Shown in pieces: positions 22,600-34,884 of a stretch of 64,000 nucleotides of DNA. Position numbers and translations under genes: made by a program. The stretch is from contig VTPC01001718.1 in the NCBI GenBank assembly GCA_011009095.1, positions 85,865-149,864 of the forward strand. The letters run 5' to 3'. Source of the DNA: Ignelater luminosus. Its lineage: Eukaryota; Arthropoda; Insecta; Coleoptera; Elateridae. The notes below the pieces were generated by a model. It made no database searches, was not told the DNA's origin, and saw only the letters and a list, made by a program, of their open reading frames with translations. The first letter of the stretch is position 1, and each line of letters starts with the position of its first letter.

Positions 22600-25500
22600 T
22601 ACAGTTTTGGCACCCGTTAAGATGTGATTGGCTGTTTTGAATAATCAGCGACTAATACGTAGAGTACCGAACTCGGTACCAGAATGTTGAATGGAAGCGC
22701 AGCGCCGCAGGCCGAAATGTTGCTGAGTTATCTACATTTAAAAACTAGAACTGGTGTACTCACTTTCAGCTCGAACTTGCCCGCATCGAGCTTTGTTACC
22801 CTCTTATGAGTCTAATTACTAAAGCGCCCGTTTTACACAATTGCACCAGGGCCCGCCATTCTTAAGTTGGCAGGTCTTTCAACACTAATTTGATCGTATA
22901 CCTTCATCGAGCCGAGGTGCAATTCAACGCAAAGAAACGAATAGCATTAGGATTAGGGCCGGGTTTTTCTCCACTCCTATCCTTCCGAGGCCGGTTTTTA
23001 TGCAGTCGCTACCTTGAAGACAAAACAAGTCAAGATTGAACATACAAAAAGAGCCAAGTGTCGATTTCGAATGTAAGATGTAACAAAGGACTTAGTTCTT
23101 CAAAACGGGCACACAGAAGCCATGTTTTCAAAAACATTAATAATAATAATAATAATAATCATACCCCTAAATATACTTCGCTCTCCCCCGAAAGGAGCCT
23201 GACCTAAAATCAGTAGATTAAATATAGATTTACGTAATGACTTTTCAAGAAGATTTGAAATTTGGTCCATGAAACATAAGTTCCAATCTGGCCCGCACCA
23301 AGTTTTATTTGCCCAATCCTAGTCTGACATAAGTTTTTTTGAATATTTCATTTTCGATTACTGTCTACGAAGGAAAATAGTAGATAGCTAAGACATTCTC
23401 AATTCTTGGAAAGATACCACTATGGAAGGGCTAAGAATCTGCGTGCAGCCAAAATTTGATTGTGCAATCAGATAGTGATAAACAAGATGTCAGTGTGATT
23501 CCCCTAGATCATGACAGACTAAAAAATTTCGAAATTCATTTTAAAGCCAATTCTGTCAATTTAAATTCAGTTTTAAGTTAGTCGTTAAAAGATTCATTCA
23601 CACAACTAAAATACGACAAATTACTGATGCCAATGCTGTTTACTTATTTAGTAAAATTACTATGATTAAGGTCACTTCTTGTATGCATCATATTGTAGGT
23701 TTTTCTTGTAAAGTTTAAATAACAACAAATAGCGATATAGATAGAAAAAGAATAAACTTAAAAAGTATTTTGTTACTTGCGATGAAACACGAACAGTAAA
23801 GTCTAATTATGGAAATTATACACGCCATAAAATATTTATACCGTGTAGTATAGTATGTTGTGTACTCATTTATTCTATTCTGCATGCGTCTGTAGCTTTG
23901 TATTTACAAGTCTATTATGCATCATAACTAATTCCTTACAGCAGTTATTATGTTAATCGCGGAAGGAATAATAAATAAATATACACTGTGCTGTAGTAGA
24001 TTGACATCAATCAGTTTTATTTGAATTCCGCAATATTAAAAGAGAACCAAACATAATCGTCACAAATTAACCAGAGTTAATAAATAAATCAAAGCGTTCC
24101 GAATTTATTTTGATGCTCGTTTTTTTTCTGGTTTCGGATAAGTAAACACGTCGAGTTTCTAATATCTATTTAATTACATAACAAATAAACAAGTACAATC
24201 AATATTAGAGCAACTATAAGTAATCAACCGTATTATCAATTTACTAAGCTTTCGGTTAAAATTTTTAATAAACATCAATTAATTTCCATGGCAACTATTG
24301 GTGGTAATGCTTATTACAACAAGCTGCCAATTTTGTTTTCAGAAAACTCTTGCTGTTGGGAAATACATATGCAGTTAATTAGAGTTGGCTATCGACAAAA
24401 CAACCATTTAAATACAAATTAAGGAAGGATACTTTCGTGAAATCCTAAGAATAGAGTCCTCAGTGTTGTGATTGTCTACCCGTTTCACTTTTCTTAATTG
24501 TATAGAGAAACGTCGATGTTTCCTTTTTACACATACAGCTTGGAAATTTATAAATCCTTTAGAACAAAATTTGACGTCGTTATTAATTATATCACTGTCA
24601 AAACCAATTATTATTGGACTTAAAACGTGAACATTCTCTTCTGAGTACATTTCTTAATAGCATTAATGTAATGAAAATCCATTAAATTGCCACATATTAA
24701 GTTCCCTACCTTTTCTGGCGAGTACGATCACTAGATTGAACGTAGAGATACTTTCATTCAATTGATTCATGACAATACAAGCAAGGGCCTCCTTGGAAGG
24801 CAATGCTTCTCAGATTATAATATCCTGCGAATTTGGGAACATATGCGTAAACGTTTCGATAACAAAAATCTATTAATTCGAAATCATTTAGATGTAATTA
24901 TTAATTTAGAAAAAAATAAATAGAATTCCTAAATTAGTAGGCACTGTGTCTAAGCATTTGCAACCACAAGTAAAACATTGGAATTTTATAATCACGCATT
25001 TAGTTTATAAAACGCCTTGATAGCCCTAGACTTGTTAAATAGAAGAATTTAAATAAAAACTCGGTATCATTGATCTTAAAAATGAGATACCTTATCAGAA
25101 ATACTAAAATAATCCAGGCAAAACAGAGAGACAAAAAGGAATTCTATCCAAAAACATGGGCTTTACATTCATCCAATTCCTAAAGAACGAGATCGCAAAG
25201 ATAGCTCTAAACGTAATTTTTGTCAAGGTGTTCATAAGAATCACAAACATCATAGATTTTGAAAAATATCGAAGCTTTGTTTAAATCACGACTCGGTGCA
25301 AGGATTTCTCACCTCTGTTAATTCTGTAGAAATGTGGAAAATGTAATGAGAAGCAAAATACGCTACTTCATTTTAAAAAGGAAATTCTGGCTATGAGCGG
25401 AAGCACTGATAATATTGAGAAATACAACATTGTTTAATAGTTCAGGAATTCTTTTGATTAGAGCTCTCTTAGTGCTTCACAATCGTCGTTAATAACTGAG

Positions 25501-27079
25501 GTAGCTTCGCATTTTTGCAATATTAAAAGCCTTCCAATCTACAAGACTTAAAGTAAATGTAACTGTTGTTAGTAAAACAAACTACATTGGTTTCAATAAC
25601 TTAATTTACTTAACAAGCCCAACTGGTTCATAAAAGGATGATTGATTAATATCAAGAAGACCAAAATGCATGTTGCATTCAGAGTTAGTTTGTTCAATTG
25701 AAGAATAATTGAAAATGCTCTCATCTGAAAATATTTTGAGCAGATTTCATTCGTGAGCGAACAAATCGGTTCCTGCTTCGAAACTCAAAATATTGAAGAA
25801 CATCCAGAAATCAAAATGACGTCTAGTTCACGTGACTGATTGGTCATCAGTTATGTCGCATTCACATTTGAAACGACGTCGAAATGTCACATTATTATTT
25901 AATAGTGTAGACGTCTTTTTCAAGCCATTAAAAATAAAATTTTTGATAAATAATTCGAAACAAGAATGACGTCTTAAAAACGTCAATAATTCGGATGCGT
26001 CATCGACGACAATTAATCAGACGAATTCGACACCACCCTGCTTGTTGGTACTGCTCTAGAGGAAGGGAATTCAGTTTTACACAATTTCGTCTTTTAGAAG
26101 TGAAGTGAAAAACAAGATTTTCGGAATTTACAATCATATATTTGCAAAGTCAAGTATTTCAGCAATCCATAAAGATACAACAAAATAAAATGTAGTAGAT
26201 ACTTATATCTTTCAGTTTAGAATTCCACGTAGCTCTTAAAAAACGGAATTAGCATAAGAACATGTACAGAAGACAAGAAACTAATTCTCTTTTGTTGCAA
26301 AAGGTTTTTGAGTCCGTCTTCTTTAGTGGTCAATGCAAAATGTTGAAGCGCCGCGGTCTTTGCCCTTAGATATGCAATTTACATCTTTCTTGGCCGATTT
26401 TTGCGCCTCCATATCTGTGCGCCCTGAGTCAGTCACCTCATTGGCTTAATGTCTGAAGCCGGCCCTTAATGATAGCATCGAAATTAAATTGTAAAAGTTG
26501 TTTTGACTTAAAAAAAGGTTTCAGTTAAATCTCAGTGGTCTGTCGAAGAACAAGAATATAAAAATCACTTTATTAGAAATTACAAAACCGTACGAAGATG
26601 ATCAAATTGAAGTTTCCAATCCGATGAAAGAATCTCCAGGAAAGTTATAAGATTTATTTTGCCTTACAAAGAAAATCTTGAATAACCCGAAATTGTAGTC
26701 ATTGTATGATAAATTTCTTAATGAATACCGTGGTTTAGGGCACGTGGCAAAAACTTCAGATATGGCTTCTAATATCGTGCCGCATCATGGAGTTGGGCTC
26801 GATAAACAACAGTTTAACTGATAACTAAAATGAATTCGTAGCAAGATGCTCAGCAGTTGTTCGGGCTTACAAAGTAGAACTCGGGAAAAGAAAGCTATGA
26901 CCTGATCATTTAATTAGAACTCTTTTCTTCAGCTTTTTGTTATGCAATCTATGAAAACTTTTATGTTACTAGTAAGAAAAATTTTAGTATTAACAGAAAA
27001 GAGAATAAAAATGCTACGTTAAGTTAAGTTCGCAAGAACTAGAGCCCCGTTTCGATTCCACGTCCGGACGTAAAGTTTT
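22600..27079. other. Non-coding stretch without recognisable genes
   Basis: AT-rich sequence with no protein signatures. A TAA microsatellite of about seven units sits at 23138-23158. At 26400-26470 the sequence TGTGCGCCCTGAGTC followed by GAAGCCGGCCCTTAATG looks like one end of a hAT element, but no partner end was found. The ACGT-rich block at 25815-26005 is listed separately. Confidence 0.35.
25815..26005. repeat. Second ACGT/GACGTC-rich block
   Basis: GACGTC or near forms occur at least five times (AAATGACGTCTAG, ACGACGTCGAAATGTCAC, GTAGACGTCTTTTT, AATGACGTCTTAAAAACGTC). AAGCCATTAAAAATAAAA aligns with AAGCCATTTTTAAACG at about 15705, so both blocks probably descend from one repeat family. 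Confidence 0.5.
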
Positions 27080-28190
27080 TACTCATAGCCGTTGGTATTG
27101 CCATGAATTGCTTTCTTGTTCAGGCATACGACGCCGACGGACTAGTTTTATTCACTGGTCGCTTTCTTAACTTCGTCTGCGACCTAATACAAATAACCTG
27201 AAAGATCATAAAAGATGGTGTAATGACACTGGTCCTTTGGTCAATCGTCCTAAGACGGAAGTAATTTATCTTGACCAAGGAAATAAAACAGAAGGTTTAA
27301 AAAAGCCAAGTCAACAGCGATACTGTAACAGCTGGAGAATCAATGTTCAGATAGCCTACTGTAGAGCGCACCACCAACACCTCAGAATGCACAGTTATAG
27401 CTTGGAAAGGAATTTAACACCGGCATACCAGAATAGTCCAGTTAGTAGAAAAACAAATGCGTTTGTCCACTTATAGGATGACATTGGCGGACGATCGGTT
27501 AAGGCCGCATAGAAAGTACTCCCTCGTAATCCCAACTAAGAAACAGTGGAACAGCGAACAAATGAACTTCCACTGGTTTTCTATACACATGGATCACGTA
27601 TAGATGACAGGCAATCCTCGGGTGCAGGCATTCACCCGAAAAACCTACATGTGCAAGAGAGCTTTGCTTTGAGAAAGCGCAAGTTTATTCTATCGGTGGC
27701 ATATAAGAAAACGAGAATGATGGAACAAAAGGTAAATATTTGTGGCACTGAAAGCGGTCTGCACAGCCAAGACAAACGATTCTTTTGTGCAGGAGTGCGC
27801 AGACGCTTTGGAAGAGCTTGTAGGTTAGTCTCGTCTGGGTTCCTGGACACAGCTGAATCAACAGCAGCGAGAAGGTAGATGAACTCGTCAGTCTCTGAGC
27901 TTTCTAGAAATATCAAGACAACAGATTTCATGGGCCAACGAAACTCAAAAGGTAAGCTAGCTAAGTAGCAGTGGCTATCGTGAAGCGAAAAACTTTTCAA
28001 AGTTAAGCTGGCTAATAGACAAGAGCCGGAGAACCCTAAGTCTTCTAATTGGGGTCTTCACGGGCCACTACACCTTAAGAAGGCACCTCACCTGCCGCTC
28101 ATAGGTGTAAAGGAAGATCCAATATTATGTCCTAGATGTAAGAATGGCGATGAAACGTCTTTCCATTTTCTGGGAGAATGTGAGGGTAAT
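27080..28190 (+). pseudogene. LINE remnant with RNase H (R1/I group-like)
   Basis: The plus strand begins in the palm of a reverse transcriptase at an altered YADD box (QAYDADGLVLFTGRFL, about 27120). It follows with the family-typical NRPKTEVIYLD (about 27240-27270), then an RNase H start (VFYTHGSRIDDRQSSGAG, about 27575-27625; the usual form is YTDGS). It ends with HYTLRRHL and a zinc-like CPRCKNGDETSFHFLGECEG (about 28060-28190; some frame changes needed). This order, RT then RNase H then a CCHC-like tail, is that of R1/LOA/I-type non-LTR elements. Stops and frameshifts are frequent, the D of YTDGS has become H, and the 5' part is missing (usual 5' truncation). Confidence 0.72.
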
Positions 28191-30399
28191 AAAAACTTCC
28201 AGAATTCTAAAGGTTTTGTAGAATATCTGCAATTTGGTGTTCCGAACAAATACAATCAATTTCAATATTACCTTCTTCTGCCTTTTCATTTATAAAATAT
28301 CTGACGTCTATGTGCTTGCTGCGGCGATTAAATTAACAATTTCTTATTATTGTTATCAATATTACCAGTACATCTTCCAATTCTTCAAGTATTGGACAAC
28401 TTTTAACTTGTTTAAATTTTTTTACCAGAAGAATCCAAAAACATTTTTTCTGGCTGTGGTATACTGTGTTTTATCATGATTTTAGAAACGCCTGCTTCTT
28501 CCAATTTAAAATTTTCAAGCTTTGTTCCATTTGTTATATTTTTTCATCTTCTTTATTAAATTAAAGGCATTTTCTTCCTTTTGCGTAACCGACATCTTTT
28601 CACATTGCAACACATACTTTAAAAATGTCCATTGTGTTAATCTGCAACATTTAAATCTAATTTTATCTTCTTCTGCAACTTTGTAACTTTTCCATTTAAC
28701 TCATCTATTTCTTTAATGTCATTACTGCAAAAACTTAATTTTTCTTTAACTCATTTGCTATTTTCCTTTCTTTAACACTTCAATTTTTCTATAGAATTAT
28801 TCATTAAATCATTACCATTAAACGATCTTTTAAATTCTGACTTTATTGATCTTCCTTATTTAAAGTAGCATCAACATTATTGTAATGTTCAGCGTTTTCT
28901 TGTAACTCATTAAAAATCATTTTTAGTTCACATTTTTCTTTTAGTAAGTATTAATGTACATTTCGTCTTTAATAACAGAATTATAATTGTTTCTCTTTAT
29001 CAACTACATGCATTTTTTTCTCAGTTAGTTCTAAGAATTATACTCTCGATAAAAAGTTTATTAATATTTGTCCAATGAAGAGAAGTTCATTATATTAACA
29101 AAAAAGGTTTTCATTGTAATGAGCACAGTTCGTAAATGCAACGAATGTATTCATTGAATTAATTAAGACTTTCATTAATATTGTCAACTGATTTAATTAT
29201 GTGAATGTAAAATTTTACATTAAGATAATGAATTTGTTCATACATTTATGCACAAATGTACAGTGATGTTATAAGTTTATTAATTATAATAATGTAAGAC
29301 TTTACATTTAGATAATAAATCAGTTCGTTGTATTTACGAATGATCATACATTTAAATTACAGAATTTTAATTATGTTCATATACTCCTGCTTAGCAAAAC
29401 AATGAATCGATTTAGTGATCGGAAGAACAAATACACAAAGCGATTTATTACTTTAAATGTTCCCTAGCATGTAGTTTCTTTAATTTCTGAGCAAATGAAA
29501 GCATTTTTCATTTCCATAAATTTTTAAGTAGGACTTTCCGCTTCGTTTCTTTTTTTTGGGAAACAAGCAAATGATTAATAAATGTTATATACAGACTGGG
29601 TTCGAGAATTACTTCTAAGAGGATTATCTATTTAAAACTCGTCAATGTACAAGTTAATAAGGAATTAGTTTTATTCGGATACATTTTCATTTTCTCCTGC
29701 CATAAAGCTTGTACAATCTGATCTAAGGTCATATAGTCCTGTGTCCTTTTCAGGAAATTATTTTTTCGTGTACTTCTTTTATTTTTGGCTTTAGAAGCAT
29801 TTGTGCGACTTTTAATTTTTTTTTCACTGAAATCAAATGCTCAAGTTAATCACGTAATTAACTTCAACTTTTGATTAAATTGGCTTTATGTAACCGAAAC
29901 TGACGTGAAATGTAGAAAAATCCTAGAAGAACTCCCCTAAAATCCAAGACGTGAAGGACCAATCTTTAAAACAAAATAAAATGAGTACAGACCAATATCA
30001 GGTTTCAAAATAAAAGTCTGTTTCTAAGTTTATCTTTTTAGTGCCAGAAGCAAGAGAGAAGGAAAATCTAGTCTCTACACACGCCTGTTTTAAATCTAAG
30101 ACTGGGTTTATTTTTTTAAGTTGCCTTAGAAATTGACTCAATTACAAAATGTATTTTTGTTTGGAATCGGAACCGGAGTCAAATCGATTATACCGATTCC
30201 AAAATCTATTTACGAAAGCACGGCTGACAGTAGGGTAACTGATGCCTACGGTAAAATTTCTTAAGGCGCCTTCATGTGAAAATCAGGGTGGTGCATGTCA
30301 GACTTATGTAGTTGTCTTATTCATGCAGCACGTCACCGAAAATTACCTCATTTGCTCCGGTCCTGATTTAAATAATCCTCAGCACTATGTTAATTCTAG
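28191..30399. other. Very AT-rich non-coding DNA
   Basis: 28240-29100 is pyrimidine-rich, with many TTTCTTT and TTCTTTAA runs, and does not look coding. A small inverted-repeat structure at 29127-29343 is listed separately. Nothing else is recognisable. Confidence 0.4.
29127..29343. repeat. Small imperfect inverted repeat with internal palindromes (MITE-like)
   Basis: AGTTCGTAAATGCAACGAA on the left (about 29128-29146) is the imperfect inverted partner of TTCGTTGTATTTACGAATGA on the right (about 29324-29343). Inside, AATGTAAAATTTTACATT (29204-29221) is a perfect 18-bp palindrome, and AATGTAAGACTTTACATT (29291-29308) is a diverged copy; each is followed by AGATAAT(G/A)AAT. No target duplication was established. 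Confidence 0.5.
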
Positions 30400-30404
30400 A
30401 AAAA

Positions 30405-31000
30405 GTACTCAGGGACTTACAGATATGGGTTTACATAATGTTATCAATAATATCTGGAGATTCTGGGAAAATTGCTGAAAATCTACGCTAAAACTCGTCG
30501 GCACTAAATAACCTACAGATTACTAGTTCGAAACGTTGAGGTAACTCATGGCGCTGCACTAATTGTACAAAAAATTCGTCTAGAATTCACAAAATTATAA
30601 AGTTACAAATCGAATTATCGAATTCAGGAACTTACAGGTATGGGTTTTCATAATGATATTAACTGCTTGAAAATCCCGACAAAAACGGTGGAAATTTGCT
30701 CTGGACGCTAGTAGATACTAAATAAGCAAAAAATTATTAGTTCGAAACTACCAATTACGTCATGCCATTCGAAATGCAGAAGAATCTGGAAATAATCCGT
30801 GGTGCGACGCGCTACGTCGACAGTATAAAAAGAACGTCTAGAATTTCAGAATTAAATGTCTGAATATCTGGAAAGAACGCTGCACGTTTTGGAAAAACGC
30901 TGGGAATTTACTCTTCAACACTCGTCGACACTAAATAAGTAAAACAATGTAAGCTCGAGAGTACGAATTACGTCATAGCATTCAAATCAGGTCAGATAGG
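30405..31000 (+). repeat. Three tandem copies of the dispersed repeat unit
   Basis: Copies start near 30420, 30640 and 30850 (period about 215 bp). Shared landmarks are GGTATGGGTTTTCATAATG, a GGAAATTTRCTCT-like block, CACTAAATAA, TTATTAGTTCGAAAC and ATTACGTCATGCCATTC. They match the units at 16.4 and 17.6-18.1 kb in order and direction, 13-14 kb away. The short open frame at 30242-30478 is not a gene. Confidence 0.7.
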
Positions 31001-31409
31001 CTATTTGGCGGTTATTGCAATTTTACTTTCCTCCTGCCTATATTTATTCCTTCGGAAAAAACAGTCTTGTCTTTTTACATATTCTGCCTCTATTTTTTGG
31101 GACATCAATTAGCGAAATGTCCCTCAAACTACCTACAGTATTGTTTGTCTTTTTAAAAACACTTTTTTTCTGCTTATTTACGTTATGCTCTTCACACTTG
31201 AATGCTAAGGCTTCTTCTTCACGGTTTTCTTGCTTATTTCTAGATTCCTCTACCATTAATCTGGCTGTCAAGTTTCAGGCGAAAAGATGACATGGCAGGT
31301 CACAAACCTTTTATTTTACATTTTTCATGTTCATTGTCATTTTGATATCTTACTTAGGGATACTTCAAAAGATGTATTGCCCGATCATAGTGTCTACCAT
31401 GGGCGCTAT

Positions 31410-32450
31410 TTCTAGCTAAGAGATTTTTAGATCACTTAGCAAAGAAATGTAAAGATAACTTGGAAATTTCAGAAATTTTACATGATTTTTACGTAGACAA
31501 CTTATTGAATGGTTGCAATGATCTAGCCAAGATAGGTGTTAGAGTGTTCTTCAATCTTGCTGTTCTCAACAGCTTCCAATGATATACGATGGAAACCTAC
31601 TAAGCAGTTCTGCCTTTAGAATTTGGTGAAAACGAAATCATCAAAGCACTAGATTTAATGTGATCGAGTCAGCATGATCAAGTTGTTAGGCAATAGAAAA
31701 AGCGAAAAATCACACACAGTTACCTACTAAACGTATATTACAAAGATTTCCAACACATTAGGTCTGCTCAGTCCTTGTGCAATTACAAAAAAACACTGCT
31801 CCAAAGGTTGCGGTAAAAGATATCAGAATGGAATGACTCGTAGCAGAACACAAAGCAACTTATGAAAAAGATTTTGGTCCATTTCTGAGCAGACAGAACC
31901 TATTCAACCTGTTATGGGAAGCTTACCTGAAAAGGGTTTCCTTTTGGGCTTCCACTTTCAACTAACAGGCACTAGCTATGTTGGGCCAATCTTAATAAAA
32001 AGCAGAGAAGATAAAAGACGGTAAATCCGAAAAATGTGTACATTTAGAGTTTCAGTAGTCTTTCAGTTGCTTTGCTTAATTTTAAACGCTTTATGTCTCG
32101 TAGGGAAAACCCCTAGATTATTGCTAAAAAAAATTGTTAAAGCCAATAAGAAACTAAAAGATTTACGTACACAATAAGAATGATCAAGACATAAAGTGGC
32201 ACTTTAGTCCTGCATACGCACCCACTATTAAATCTATTAAGACTATAGGACCAAATCAAGCATTTCTAAACTCTAGACATATCTGCTCTTCATCAACTTA
32301 TCCCTCAGATCCTTCTCCATTAACTGCGGCTCATTTTTTTAATTGATCGGTCGTTCACTTCCCCATTGGAACAAACTTTCAAGGAAATGTCGCAGAGCTT
32401 TTTGTCAAGATGTTAAAGAATTGAACAGAGTAGACGACACTTTTGAGGCA
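31410..32450 (+). pseudogene. BEL/Pao LTR retrotransposon pol fragments
   Basis: Near 31470-31530 the plus strand reads ILHDFYVDNLLNGCNDLAK, the reverse-transcriptase active site of BEL/Pao elements (usually FYVDDLLTG; the second D is now N). From about 31905 it reads MGSLPE and, after frame changes, TGTSYVGPILIKS-like sequence, the beginning of the BEL integrase core. At 32210-32400 it reads segments like QAFLNSRHIC and PLTAAHFF, which correspond to the integrase C-terminal region. Many stops and deletions. No LTRs are visible. It ends about 160 bp before the hAT-like element at 32613. Confidence 0.68.
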
Positions 32451-32612
32451 GTAGGCATAAGGAATACATATTATGTGATCTTCAGCTGATAATCAGTACT
32501 TAAGTTCGTGAGTTTGTCGCTATCTTCATAAGTCCAATGTAATTGATTTAATTAATTTTATACAGTTCGCATGGCTTTTATTATTATCTACACATCAGTA
32601 GGGCATTTTGTA

Positions 32613-34554
32613 TAGAACTGTGCATAATAATCGATTAATCGGAAAGTAATCGATTAATCAATTCATCGAAAGTTCGATTATCCGATTATTCGAATTATCA
32701 ATTGATTATTCTACTAAACGATTACACGGATTATTTGAAATCAAGCCGGTTGCGTCTGTTAATCGGCATTATGTGCTCTAGTTAGTAATAATTGAGGAAT
32801 GAGCAATTACTGAACGAATCAATAACCAATTACTTGATTTTAATTTCCCTAATATTATTTAAGGGTTGTGTTTTAATCTTACCCGGGACGTCGTAATTTA
32901 CCACAATTTTTGCTTATACCTCTAGCTGCAGAACTAATCGATAATTTTTCTCTTCATCGCCATAAAAGTATTGATGGATCAGGGGCGTATTTACAAAACT
33001 TGTTGTCTGTTTTGCCAGAAAAAAATTCTTTAACATGGAGTAATAAGACAAAAGAAAAAGTGAAGGCAGAATTTTGATGTGGAGAAATCAAGATGCTTTT
33101 ACCTAGAATTTTATAATTGTTATTATTTTTCTATTGTTATTATTATTTTTCTTGAAGTACTATAGATGGTCTAAACCCTTAAGACCAATAATTCCAAACA
33201 TCTCGTGTATACGGATAACGATATCGGCAAACAAAAAATTGTTTCCCACTTGACAACTAATGCTCTTTCCTATGCTGCAATTAAATTTCGTCTAGCTCCC
33301 ACCCACTGGATTTTTCCTGGATTTCTTTTTATTGAAATGTGCGTTAAAAACCGAAACCTTTACCGACGGTATAAATTTTATCTCCCGATCTTTCGTTTCG
33401 ATCCGGCCATCGCTTTTGGACTAGTTTTGGTTTTTCGTTTTTTGAACCGAAAGATGGCATTTTCCGGCGAACCTCAATACACAATTGAAGCCAATCGATG
33501 GAGGCTATCCACTGATGCAAGCCGTTTCGATTAAGTATCGCAAATAACGGCGCTATAAAACGTCAAAGATGCATCATGCCGATTTTTTGAAATAATTATA
33601 CCGAAAAACAATTGAAACTAGGTCGAACTGCACCTACATAAAAGCCTATACTCTAGCCTACACAACAAAAGAAGTGTCATGTCGATACGACTATTCGTTC
33701 CCTAGACGCTTCACTTTTGGTTTTCCGGGGGCGGAGAGAGAAAAACAATAGCGAATCAGATCGTTTTTAGGCCCAGCCGCTAAGAAGGGTCGGTTCTATG
33801 TAGAACTCGAATACAATGCTTAAAAGGTGCCCCAGGGCACTAAGTATTCAGGGTAAATTTGTTGCTCTCTTCTTCTTGCTCTAAAAACTTTTTTCGTTCG
33901 AAATGGAAATTCCCCTAGCGCTGCACCTGGTAGTGAGAGAACTTTTTTCTAATGGTTAACGTACACCAATTCCCCCTCTGCCCAACGCCCATATAATCAA
34001 ACTCGACTTTGACTAGCTCAAAACAATGATGGGGCATCCCAAAAATAGCGTCCTTCCTCGAACTCCTCGATCACGGGCACTAAGATTCAGGTGGTTTGCT
34101 CCCCCCCCCCCCACGCTAGCGAGCCTTGGTGATCTTCGACTTAAAATTAATAGTCACAGTATTAAATGAACATTTGGTACAAAAAAAACACGACATTAGA
34201 TTTTTCAATTCATACATAGGCTACGTAGACTGGGTTTGTTTTTAAAAGCACATTAGTAATTTCTATTTGAGTTGATGAAGCTCATAAACCTAATAGCTGA
34301 TTATTTGATAGTCAATAGTATGTTTAATAAATTAGATAGTGATTTAGTGATGGTAATCGATTATTATCATATCAATTTGAGTAATCGATTAATCGATTAA
34401 CCCATTATTCGGTTAACTGATTATTTCATTATTCCAATTATCGGATTAGTCGATTATTTCGATTATAATTAATCGATTATTCTTTTTAATCGATTAATCG
34501 ATTATTTTTTGTAATCGATTACCAATTCTTGAAATTGATAATTGCCCAGCCCTA
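32613..34554. mobile_element. hAT-like non-autonomous element rich in CGATTAAT
   Basis: The right end reads AATTGCCCAGCCCTA, complement TAGGGCTGGGCAATT, a common hAT terminus. The left end TAGAACTGTGCATAATAATC is its diverged partner. The 8-mers outside are ATTTTGTA (32605-32612) and ACCTTGTA (34555-34562), six of eight identical, the size expected for hAT. Both subterminal zones are packed with TAATCGATTAATCGATT-type palindromes (32625-32710 and 34340-34515). No transposase is recognisable inside: the frame at 33205-33534 has no known match, and a 12-C run lies at 34101-34112. It is an old, internally deleted or foreign-filled copy, 1942 bp. Boundaries are inference from ends plus flanks. 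Confidence 0.6.
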
Positions 34555-34884
34555 ACCTTGTACACTAACACGCGGTAAGATACACGGCGTAACAGAAAAA
34601 ATACCATGTGGCTATAAAAAAATGCGTCCTGTTGAACAGATAATAGCAGATACTGACCTCAGATTTTGGTCACTTATAGTGAAAGAAAATAAAATCGTTT
34701 GTTGATAAAATCAATGAAACAGTTAATTAAAAAATGAACAACAAAAATGTTTTTCCAAAAGTAGATTTTATATTCCATATAGAGCAACCCAAAGAGTTGG
34801 CAATCAGGAATATTTGAAGGCTGTTCATTTGCCCTAGCAAAAGAAAGCAACATTTCCTTCTAAAAAAAAGTAACTGTCAACATA

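Noticed and set aside
33205..33534. 109-residue frame inside the hAT-like element
   Set aside because: No similarity to hAT transposase (no BED finger, no dimerisation motif) or to any protein I know.
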